Shown: one piece after another, positions 1 through 5,608 of the stretch | Position numbering within the stretch: position 1 is the first letter of the stretch | Layout: each line of letters begins with the position of its first letter | Assembly: GCA_028714395.1 (NCBI GenBank) | Contig: JAQTMJ010000004.1 | Coordinates: 8,148 to 14,171 of the forward strand | From: Candidatus Iainarchaeum sp. | Lineage (GTDB): Archaea; Micrarchaeota; Micrarchaeia; Anstonellales; Bilamarchaeaceae | Length of the DNA stretch: 6,024 bases | Direction of reading: 5' to 3' | Translations under genes and position numbers: made by a program | Notes under the pieces: model-generated | The model's database searches: none | Seen by the model: only the letters and a program-made list of their open reading frames with translations | What the model was told of the DNA's origin: nothing

Positions 1-1
1 G

Positions 2-370
2 AAGGAGATAATAAGGGAGCAGGGCGGGAACCCAGACTTCAAGGAATCCGACATCCCGATGGGCCAGTACAGGCACACCGTGAAGGCGGAGAAGGAGGGG
101 AAGATAAGCCACATAGACAACAAGGCGATATCGAAAATCGCCAGGATAGCCGGGGCGCCGGGGGACAAGGGGGCGGGGCTGAGGCTGCACCACCTGAAAG
201 GGGACAGGGTGGAGCCTGGAAATTTGTTGTTTACCATCTACGCCGAAAGCGAGGCGAAGCTGGAATACGCGGTAAAGGCTCTTGAAGCTCTTGAACCTGT
301 GGAATTGCAGAGGATGCTGCTGGACACGGTTGTGGAGGGGGGAAGCAGCACCCAGACCGAGGAGACATAG
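2..370 (+). CDS. deoA: AMP phosphorylase, C-terminal part (5' end outside window)
   Basis: Open from the left edge in the frame beginning at base 2, so the upstream part of the gene is missing; the ATG at 59 is internal. About 122 residues are visible. They match the C-terminal pyrimidine-nucleoside-phosphorylase domain of archaeal AMP phosphorylase: a GNPDF segment, HIDNKAI, IARIAGAPGDKGAG, a barrel-sandwich-like stretch with LHHLKGDRVEPG, then FTIYAESEAKL and LEPVEL. Archaeal proteins of this type, often annotated thymidine phosphorylase, phosphorolyse AMP and other NMPs to ribose-1,5-bisphosphate plus base. The catalytic N-terminal domains lie outside the window, so activity cannot be judged here. 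The last 20 or so residues, ending in a polar TQTEET tail, go slightly beyond the usual family end. Enolase follows after 8 bases, suggesting co-transcription. The main alternative is a true thymidine phosphorylase, which I consider less likely. Confidence 0.88.
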   Translation, partial: KEIIREQGGNPDFKESDIPMGQYRHTVKAEKEGKISHIDNKAISKIARIAGAPGDKGAGLRLHHLKGDRVEPGNLLFTIYAESEAKLEYAVKALEALEPVELQRMLLDTVVEGGSSTQTEET

Positions 371-378
371 GCGAGCGG

Positions 379-1620
379 ATGAGGATAACCGGAGTGTTCG
401 CAAGGGAAGTGCTGGATTCCAGGGGAAACCCCACGGTAGAGGCCGAAGTAAAGAACCGGGAAGCTTCGGCAAGGGCGATAGCCCCCAGCGGGGCAAGCAC
501 GGGGATGCACGAGGCGCACGAGCTGCGCGATGGGGGAAAGCGTTTTTTAGGGAAGGGAGTGCTCAACGCGGTCCAGAACGTGAACGGGATAATCGGCCCT
601 GCGCTCCTGGGCATGGAGCTTTCGGAGCAGCAGAAAATAGATGGGAAGATGGTTGCGCTGGACGGGACAGAAAACAAGAGCAACCTGGGCTCCAACGCCA
701 TGGTCGCGGTTTCCATGGCTGCCATGAAGGCCGCGGCAATGGAGAAGAAAAAGCAGGTGTACCAGCACCTTGGGGGAAGGCTGCTGCCCATACCCATGCT
801 CAACATACTCAACGGGGGAAAGCATGCCGGGAATTCGCTTGCAATCCAGGAGTTCATGATAATACCGAAGTGGCCCGGGAGCTTCAGGAACGCCATGGAG
901 ATGGCTTCCGAGATTTACCATGTGCTCGGGAAAAGGCTGGAGAAAAAATACGGGGCAGGCGCGCGGAACGTGGGGGACGAGGGCGGGTTCGCGCCGAACC
1001 TGAAGGACTGCCACGCGGCCCTGGACGAAATCCAGGGGGCGGTGGAGGAAGCGGGCTACGGGGAGAAAATCGGGATAGGGCTGGATGCGGCCGCGAGCTC
1101 TTTCTATGAGGGCAGGGTGGGGAAATACTCCATAGACGGGAAGAGGCTGGATTCCGGAGCGCTCCTGGACTATTACCTGGAAACGGTTTCAAAATACAAA
1201 ATAATCAGTATGGAAGACCCGTTCCACGAGGATGATTTCGACTCCTTTGCAGCGATTACCGCGAAGATAGGCGCGAATGTCCAGATAGTGGGGGACGATT
1301 TGCTTGTTACCAATCCGCGGAGGCTGGAAACCGCGATTAAGAAGAAGGCTGTGAACGCGCTCCTGCTCAAGATAAACCAGATTGGCACTGTGAGCGAGAG
1401 CTTGAGGGTCGCGGAGATGTGCAAAAAGAACGGAATCAGGGTGGTGGTGAGCCACCGCTCCGGTGAAAGCGAGGACAGTTTCATAGCGGATTTCGCGGTC
1501 GGCATAGAGGCAGGGCAGATAAAGAGCGGGGCGCCTGCAAGGGGCGAGCGGACCGCAAAGTACAACCAACTGCTCAGGATAGAGGAGGACCCGCGCGTGT
1601 CCATGGCAAGGGTGTTCTAG
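379..1620 (+). CDS. eno: Enolase (phosphopyruvate hydratase)
   Basis: Cytosolic glycolytic and gluconeogenic enzyme interconverting 2-phosphoglycerate and phosphoenolpyruvate; Mg-dependent. The 413-residue protein is complete and slightly shorter than the common 420-435. The N-terminal lid loop SGASTG is at 37-42 and LDSRGNPTVEAEV at 12-24. Expected active-site residues, aligned by eye with yeast enolase, are all present: H149, E158, E201 (in GDEGGFAPN), metal ligands D236, E279 (SMEDP) and D306 (GDD), general base K331 (LLLKINQIGT), H359 with R360 and S361 (SHRSGE), and K382 (IKSGAPARGE). The ATG at 379 puts the conserved A-R-E-V-L-D-S-R-G segment at the normal distance from the N-terminus. 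The ribosome site is weak: GGAG at 361-364 is rather far upstream, so translation may depend on coupling to the upstream gene 8 bases away. GC content is high in many stretches, with AGG-rich arginine codons. Confidence 0.97.
   Translation: MRITGVFAREVLDSRGNPTVEAEVKNREASARAIAPSGASTGMHEAHELRDGGKRFLGKGVLNAVQNVNGIIGPALLGMELSEQQKIDGKMVALDGTENKSNLGSNAMVAVSMAAMKAAAMEKKKQVYQHLGGRLLPIPMLNILNGGKHAGNSLAIQEFMIIPKWPGSFRNAMEMASEIYHVLGKRLEKKYGAGARNVGDEGGFAPNLKDCHAALDEIQGAVEEAGYGEKIGIGLDAAASSFYEGRVGKYSIDGKRLDSGALLDYYLETVSKYKIISMEDPFHEDDFDSFAAITAKIGANVQIVGDDLLVTNPRRLETAIKKKAVNALLLKINQIGTVSESLRVAEMCKKNGIRVVVSHRSGESEDSFIADFAVGIEAGQIKSGAPARGERTAKYNQLLRIEEDPRVSMARVF
1608..1614 (+). promoter_or_regulatory. Shine-Dalgarno-like site for the membrane protein, inside enolase
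   Basis: AAGGGTG lies in the last codons of enolase, 6 bases before the ATG at 1621. It partly matches the GGAGGTGA ideal and supports this start with no intergenic gap. Confidence 0.45.
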
Positions 1621-2013
1621 ATGGCTGCGCGCCTCTGGATACTCAAGATAATAGACGGGCTGTTCACGCTGCTCGGGGAGATAGTATTGTTTTTCAGCGT
1701 ATACTCCCTGCTTTCTGGAACTGGATTGGGCATTGCCGGGCTGGGGCTTTTCCTGGTGGCGCTCGGCCAGCTTGCAGGGATAAACGCCATAGGCTACGAG
1801 GACCCGAAGAAGCTCGCGCTGTTCTACATGGAGATGCTCGAGGGAATAGGGCGCCAGTTCGCCTACCCGCTCCTGGTGTTCGCGATATACGTGCTGTACA
1901 GGAGCCAGCTTTTTCTTGCGCTGGCGTTCACGTTCACGCTCGTGGCGCTCATAAAATCCGTTGCAATTTTCTACAAGGCCAGGCTCATTGAGAAAGCGGG
2001 CATCATCTCCTAG
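1621..2013 (+). CDS. Small four-helix membrane protein, function unknown
   Basis: I do not recognise this 130-residue protein. It has two hydrophobic hairpins: segments at roughly 14-32 and 36-56, then 79-93 and 96-117. They are joined by a charged loop (about 57-78, with YEDPKKL and MEMLEGIGRQ), and the protein ends in a basic tail. There is no signal peptide cleavage site and no obvious catalytic or metal-binding motif. The ATG follows the enolase TAG with no gap. An AAGGGTG sequence at 1608-1614, inside the last enolase codons, gives a plausible Shine-Dalgarno site with a 6-base spacer. It is therefore probably translated from the enolase message. Base and codon use match enolase. Its 3' end overlaps the convergent channel gene by 11 bases. 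The ORF is probably real given its hydrophobic pattern and tight fit, but no function can be assigned. Confidence 0.78.
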   Translation: MAARLWILKIIDGLFTLLGEIVLFFSVYSLLSGTGLGIAGLGLFLVALGQLAGINAIGYEDPKKLALFYMEMLEGIGRQFAYPLLVFAIYVLYRSQLFLALAFTFTLVALIKSVAIFYKARLIEKAGIIS

Positions 2014-2419
2014 TGCCTGCTATCAATTTTCTTACCCGTGAATCTATTTCCATTTCGCGGAATTTCGAAATTGAATAGAGCATGTAGAAGCCTATGGATA
2101 TGCCCACCCACATGAAGAACACGGTCATGAGCTTTCCCAGGCTGGTTTTGGGAGTTACATCGCCATAGCCCACCGTGGTCATGGTGGCGCTCATGAAATA
2201 GAGGGAGGTGAGCCAGTCCCAGCCTTCCACGTAATGGTAGGCCACAAAGCCTATCGTGAGGAATATTGCAACCAGGGATACGGCGAAGTAAAGCCGTTTG
2301 CGGTTTTCCTTCGCGACCCACTCGGCCCTTCCGTTCGGTTTTTTCGCATCCGAATCCCGGGGCGCCTGGTTTTTGCGGAATTTCGCCCCTTTTTCCCCAG
2401 TAACGTTGAACATATCCAT
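2003..2419 (-). CDS. Two-transmembrane potassium channel, pore domain only
   Basis: Predicted K+ channel subunit that would assemble as a tetramer in the cell membrane. The 138-residue protein has a polar, basic N-terminal region (1-42), TM1 at about 43-62 and a pore helix at about 69-80. The selectivity filter is TTVGYGD at 81-87, the diagnostic K+ signature, and TM2 is at about 95-116. TM2 contains glycines (G106, G110) that could serve as a gating hinge. After TM2 only about 20 residues remain, so there is no RCK ligand-binding domain as in MthK and no voltage sensor. The ATG at 2419 is preferred over the one at 2413 because it lies about 25 bases from a TATA box and would give a leaderless message. 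The gene diverges from the DNA ligase and overlaps the tail of the membrane protein gene by 11 bases. The gating stimulus is unknown. Confidence 0.9.
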   Translation of the reverse strand: MDMFNVTGEKGAKFRKNQAPRDSDAKKPNGRAEWVAKENRKRLYFAVSLVAIFLTIGFVAYHYVEGWDWLTSLYFMSATMTTVGYGDVTPKTSLGKLMTVFFMWVGISIGFYMLYSISKFREMEIDSRVRKLIAGTRR

Positions 2420-2438
2420 GGGAAAAAAAGGCGAACAA

Positions 2439-2449
2439 CATATATATTG
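2439..2449. promoter_or_regulatory. Shared, nearly symmetric TATA box of the channel/ligase divergent promoter
   Basis: The palindrome ATATATAT at 2440-2447 sits in the 50-base gap between the two divergent start codons. Its centre is about 26 bases before the ligase ATG (2470) and about 25 bases before the channel ATG (2419), the normal archaeal TATA-to-start-site distance in both directions. Purine-rich stretches that could act as BRE flank it on each strand: GCGAACAA on plus, and CAGAAAGC reading on minus. Neither gene has a Shine-Dalgarno sequence. Promoter identity is inferred from position and composition. Confidence 0.7.
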
Positions 2450-2469
2450 CTTTCTGAAGAATTCTGCTC

Positions 2470-4194
2470 ATGCTTTTCTCAAAGCTCGCCTCGGCTTTCG
2501 AGGAAGTGGAAAAAAGAAGCGGCAGGCTGGAGATGACCGACCTGCTCGCGGGAATATACAGGGAAAGCGAAGCTACGGAGGCGAGGAAAATCACCTATCT
2601 TATCCAGGGGATTCTTGCGCCGCCCTACGAGGGAATAGATTTGGGCATGGGGGAAAGGTTCGCTGTGCAGGCCATTTCCAGCGCTGCGGGCTATGCGGTG
2701 AAAAAGGTTGACGAGGACTACAAGAAACTCGGGGACCTGGGGCTTGTGGCCGAGTCGCTGCTTGGGGAGAAGAGGCAGCAGTCGCTCTCTGCCCAGGAGA
2801 TGAGCGCCTCCTATGTGTATGATTCGATGCTCAGGATTTCAAAATCCGCTGGGGCCGGGAGCCAGGACATGAAGATAAAGCTGCTCGCGGAGATGCTGAA
2901 CAATTCCACTCCGCAGGAAGGGAAATTCATAGTGCGCTTTGTCACCGGGCAGCTGAGGCTGGGAGTCGGGGACGCAACCATACTGGACGCGCTTTCATTC
3001 ACGGCTGCAGGGGACAAGAGCCTTCGCGAAGGATTGGAAAGGGCCTACAATCTTTGCTCGGATCTGGGCCATGTGGCTTCCAGCTTCCTGGAGAGTCCGG
3101 AAAGCGTGCTGGAATTCAGGGTGGAGCTTTTCAAGCCCATAAGGCCCGCGCTTGCCGAGCGTTTGAGCACGCCTGAGGACATATTCGAAAAATTGGGGAA
3201 GTGCGCGATTGAGAATAAGTTTGACGGGTTCAGGATGCAGGTGCACAAGAAAGGAAAAAACGTTGAGATCTATTCCAGGAAACTGGAAAAAATCACCTTT
3301 ATGTACCCGGATGTTGTGGAAGCGGCGCGCGCGATAAAGGCAGGGGAAATGATATTCGAAGGGGAAGCGCTCGCGTTCAACGAAAAGAAGAACAGGTTCT
3401 ATTCGTTCCAGGAAACCATGCACAGGAGGAGGAAGTACGGGATTGCGGAAAGCGCGAAGGAATATCCGCTTTATGTTTACGCTTTTGACATCCTCTATTT
3501 GAACGGGGAGGATTACACCCAGAGGAGCTACTCGGAACGCAGGAAAGCGCTTGAGAAAGTATTTCCGAGTGGATTGTTCAGGGTTTCGGAAAAGAAAATC
3601 GCGGAAAGCAGCGCGGACATAGAAAAGGCGTTTGCGCATTCACTGGAGCAGGGGCTTGAGGGAATAATGGCCAAGGATTTGGGTGCGCCGTACGTTGCGG
3701 GAGCGAGGAAATTCGCTTGGATAAAGCTGAAGAAGAGCTATGGGAAATCCGTGGACACGATTGATGTTGTCGTGGTTGGCTATTACCTGGGAAGGGGACA
3801 GAGAGCTGAATTCGAGTTCGGGGGATTGCTCGGAGCGGTGTACAATCCTGAGAGCGGGAAACTGGAAACTGTTGCAAAAATAGGCTCAGGCTACAGCGAG
3901 GAGGAAATGCGCAATTTCGAGGAGATGCTCTCGGAAATAAAAACCCCTGAGCCGCCCGCTGACTTGGAATGGAAGATAAAGCCGGATTTCTGGGTGAAGC
4001 CGAAATACGTTGTTGAGGTTGCGTTTGATGACATAACGCTGAGCCCCACGCACACCTGCGGGATGAAAAGGGACAAGGGCTATGCGCTCAGGTTTCCGCG
4101 CATGATGAGGATGAGGGCTGATAAGGACGAGAAGGAGAGCACAACAACGCAGGAAGTAATAGAGATGTACCAGCTGATGAAAGAGAAAAAGTGA
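2470..4194 (+). CDS. lig: ATP-dependent DNA ligase, archaeal replicative type
   Basis: Seals nicks in duplex DNA during replication and repair through an enzyme-AMP intermediate. At 574 residues it has the normal archaeal length. The N-terminal DNA-binding domain is about 1-220, starting MLFSKLASAFEEVEKRSGRLE as in other archaeal ligases, which supports the 2470 start. In the adenylation domain, motif I is ENKFDGFRMQ with nucleotidyl-accepting K250 and R255. Motif III is FEGEA with E297, IIIa is YAFDILYLNG at 337-346, IV is EGIMAKD at 397-403, and V is WIKLKKSY at 417-424. The C-terminal OB domain carries VVVVGYYLGRG and motif VI, RFPRMMRMRADK, at 541-552. All key residues appear intact, so it should be active. 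There is no ribosome site before the ATG and a TATA box lies 26 bases upstream, so the message is probably leaderless. It shares its promoter region with the divergent channel gene. Confidence 0.96.
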   Translation: MLFSKLASAFEEVEKRSGRLEMTDLLAGIYRESEATEARKITYLIQGILAPPYEGIDLGMGERFAVQAISSAAGYAVKKVDEDYKKLGDLGLVAESLLGEKRQQSLSAQEMSASYVYDSMLRISKSAGAGSQDMKIKLLAEMLNNSTPQEGKFIVRFVTGQLRLGVGDATILDALSFTAAGDKSLREGLERAYNLCSDLGHVASSFLESPESVLEFRVELFKPIRPALAERLSTPEDIFEKLGKCAIENKFDGFRMQVHKKGKNVEIYSRKLEKITFMYPDVVEAARAIKAGEMIFEGEALAFNEKKNRFYSFQETMHRRRKYGIAESAKEYPLYVYAFDILYLNGEDYTQRSYSERRKALEKVFPSGLFRVSEKKIAESSADIEKAFAHSLEQGLEGIMAKDLGAPYVAGARKFAWIKLKKSYGKSVDTIDVVVVGYYLGRGQRAEFEFGGLLGAVYNPESGKLETVAKIGSGYSEEEMRNFEEMLSEIKTPEPPADLEWKIKPDFWVKPKYVVEVAFDDITLSPTHTCGMKRDKGYALRFPRMMRMRADKDEKESTTTQEVIEMYQLMKEKK

Positions 4195-4208
4195 AGTTGC
4201 CGGGCGTG

Positions 4209-4213
4209 TTTTT
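4209..4213 (+). terminator. Possible oligo-T terminator after the ligase gene
   Basis: A run of five T follows GC-rich sequence 15 bases after the ligase stop. Archaeal RNA polymerase often stops on T-runs, and the next promoter begins right after. The run is short, so the call is weak. Confidence 0.3.
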
Positions 4214-4217
4214 AATT

Positions 4218-4242
4218 GGAAAGATTTAAATACATTAAATAC
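4218..4242 (+). promoter_or_regulatory. BRE/TATA promoter of the aminotransferase gene
   Basis: GGAAAGA (4218-4224) followed by TTTAAATA (4225-4232) is a near-ideal archaeal BRE plus TATA box. Transcription would start about 26 bases beyond the box centre, near 4254, leaving a leader of about 20 bases. The octamer TTAAATAC occurs twice, at 4226-4233 and 4235-4242, with a 9-base period. The second copy could be an alternative TATA or part of a regulator site. Confidence 0.68.
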
Positions 4243-4264
4243 CAAATTCATCCATCATTCGGAT

Positions 4265-4270
4265 GAGGTG
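4265..4270 (+). promoter_or_regulatory. Shine-Dalgarno site of the aminotransferase gene
   Basis: GAGGTG lies 5 bases before the ATG at 4276, and GGGAGG follows directly against the ATG. This gene therefore has a leader with a ribosome site, unlike the apparently leaderless ligase and channel genes. The site supports 4276 as the start; an ATG at 4263 is out of frame. Confidence 0.65.
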
Positions 4271-4275
4271 GGAGG

Positions 4276-5526
4276 ATGGTAGAGCAGCCGGTGAAAGGGG
4301 AATACGTATGGTTTGACGGCAATATACGTCCGATAGATGGGATAGGAATAATGCTGGATACAAGCAGCTTGCATTATGGAACAACTGTTTTTGAAGGGAT
4401 ACAAAATTACAACAGCAGAATTTTCAGACTGGGCGAACATCTGGACAGGCTTTTTCACGGTGCATCTGTGCTCCATATGGGAAGTGAAAATATCATATTT
4501 CGGCCAGATGGGGGATTTTTCACAAAGGAGGACATTACTCAGGCCATAGAGAAGACCATAGTGGCGAACGGATTCACCGAGGGATGCTACATACGTCCCA
4601 TTGTATTCCGCGGGAGCGGAAGCATGCTCGGGGTCAATGCGCTTGGAGCTCCGGTGCAGGTTGCCATAATTACCGAGATTTGGCCGCAGTATATATCGAA
4701 TAAACCAGCCGTTCTTTCACAGTTCAGGAGAATGGATCCGAGAAGCGGCATTGCAGGGGTAAAAGCTGGCGGGAGTTATCTTTTTGGGACATTTGCAAAA
4801 GATGAGGCTGTTGAGGCGGACGGTTCGGAACCTCTGATGCTTGACACGAATGGTTTCCTCGCAGAGGCAAGCGGGGCGAATATCATGGTTGTGCTCGACG
4901 GCCAGATATGCACTCCATACAATAATACGGGCATTCTGCCCGGGATAACCCGGGACACTGTGATGAATTTCATAGCAAAGGATTTGGGCATAAAGGCCAG
5001 AGAAATGAATATCAGTCTGTACGATCTGATTTCAAAGGCAACCGAGGCTTTCTGGGTCGGCACCGCTGCTGAAGTGGCAGCGCTCATGGAACTTTTCATT
5101 ACGATTGATGTGCTGCAGAGATACAAAGAATCTCTCGGTCCAAAGAAAGCTTATCAATTGGAAACGGCGATTGAGAATGGGAATGGATGTTTTGAAACTC
5201 GGCCAAACCCAGTAGTGGGGAAAAAAATAGAATGGTACGAGGGAGTGCTTGTAGGGGATCCTGAGAAAAGAGATCGGCTCATTAAAGCTGGGGAGGATCC
5301 TGAGAAAACGATTGCGGGACTCGAAAAACAAAAAACGGTCGGTGGTGTTAGGCTCCAGATAGGAACTAAAAGCCCGGTTACTGATCGCGTTGCGGTAGCG
5401 TACCGGAACATGACCAGGGGGCATGACGAAAAATATACGAATTTCTTACATAGAATAAGGGTCGGGATGGCGCAGGAGAACTTAGGCAAGAGCACAGGCA
5501 GGATGTTAAACAAGAATAAGGCTTGA
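4276..5526 (+). CDS. ilvE: Branched-chain amino acid aminotransferase (class IV) with a large insertion
   Basis: PLP enzyme of fold type IV, expected to exchange the amino group between leucine, isoleucine or valine and 2-oxoglutarate. Residues 10-135 hold the N-terminal domain (VWFDGNIRP, LHYGTTVFEGIQNY at 32-45, YIRPIVFRG at 105-113). The PLP lysine is K163 in GVKAGGSYL. Cofactor-binding features follow: E197 in LAEASGANI, LPGITRD at 221-227, and GTAAE at 262-266. In ordinary IlvE the last strand, of the type VDGIQVGEGRCGPVT, follows within about 10 residues of GTAAE. Here its equivalent, TVGGVRLQIGTKSPVTDR, begins only at 354, after about 85 unrelated residues. This makes the protein 416 residues instead of about 300-310. 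Base composition is lower in GC than the neighbours, and arginine codons include more CGT, CGG and AGA. It has its own promoter and ribosome site. Substrate preference cannot be read from the sequence; a D-amino-acid or aminodeoxychorismate role is less likely. Confidence 0.88.
   Translation: MVEQPVKGEYVWFDGNIRPIDGIGIMLDTSSLHYGTTVFEGIQNYNSRIFRLGEHLDRLFHGASVLHMGSENIIFRPDGGFFTKEDITQAIEKTIVANGFTEGCYIRPIVFRGSGSMLGVNALGAPVQVAIITEIWPQYISNKPAVLSQFRRMDPRSGIAGVKAGGSYLFGTFAKDEAVEADGSEPLMLDTNGFLAEASGANIMVVLDGQICTPYNNTGILPGITRDTVMNFIAKDLGIKAREMNISLYDLISKATEAFWVGTAAEVAALMELFITIDVLQRYKESLGPKKAYQLETAIENGNGCFETRPNPVVGKKIEWYEGVLVGDPEKRDRLIKAGEDPEKTIAGLEKQKTVGGVRLQIGTKSPVTDRVAVAYRNMTRGHDEKYTNFLHRIRVGMAQENLGKSTGRMLNKNKA
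5256..5308 (+). repeat. 14-base direct repeat inside the aminotransferase insertion
   Basis: GGATCCTGAGAAAA occurs exactly at 5256-5269 and 5295-5308. The copies are 39 bases apart, which is 13 codons, so both are read in the same frame and encode DPEK at residues 328-331 and 341-344. The sequence between the copies is not repeated at protein level. Confidence 0.8.
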
Positions 5527-5533
5527 TAACAGA

Positions 5534-5556
5534 CTGTCGGAGTTCCTGCCCGGCAG
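5534..5556 (+). other. Possible RNA hairpin after the aminotransferase gene
   Basis: CTGTCGG (5534-5540) can pair with CCGGCAG (5550-5556), giving 7 pairs with one G-U and a 9-base loop, starting 7 bases after the stop codon. No T-run follows, so it is not a standard terminator; it could stabilise the 3' end or be chance. Confidence 0.3.
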
Positions 5557-5576
5557 CAAAATGGCGAGCATCAGCA

Positions 5577-5584
5577 TTTAATAA
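5577..5584 (+). promoter_or_regulatory. TATA-like box of the asparaginase-like gene
   Basis: TTTAATAA is centred about 28 bases before the ATG at 5609, in the gap between the two genes. That spacing fits a leaderless or very short-leader message starting at 5609. There is no clear Shine-Dalgarno site and the BRE is weak. Confidence 0.5.
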
Positions 5585-5608
5585 AAGTTCATGATGCAAT
5601 TTAGACTT

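Noticed and set aside
231..896. Long open frame on the minus strand opposite enolase (221 codons)
   Set aside because: It lies wholly antisense to the conserved enolase and the end of AMP phosphorylase, has low-complexity serine/proline/phenylalanine content, and shows no domain. GC-rich genes commonly create such shadows.
282..1109. Open frame of 275 codons on plus overlapping enolase in another frame
   Set aside because: Its product is rich in glycine, arginine and proline, as expected from reading a GC-rich gene out of frame, while the enolase frame carries all catalytic residues.
2010..2594. Second minus-strand frame across the channel gene and ligase start
   Set aside because: It overlaps the channel gene in another frame and crosses the divergent promoter; the frame with the TTVGYGD filter is clearly the real one.
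2995..3639. Minus-strand open frame of 214 codons inside the ligase gene
   Set aside because: It is antisense to the conserved ligase motifs and shows no recognisable domain or start signals.
5083..5337. Aminotransferase insertion as a frameshift, intron or inserted mobile element
   Set aside because: The frame is continuous, conserved sequence resumes in the same frame, and there are no terminal inverted repeats, target duplications, intein splice motifs or transposase features.
5527..5608. tRNA or small RNA gene in the gap before the asparaginase-like gene
   Set aside because: Only one 7-pair hairpin is visible; there is no cloverleaf, no GTTC-type T-loop in the right arrangement, and no CCA-ready acceptor stem.
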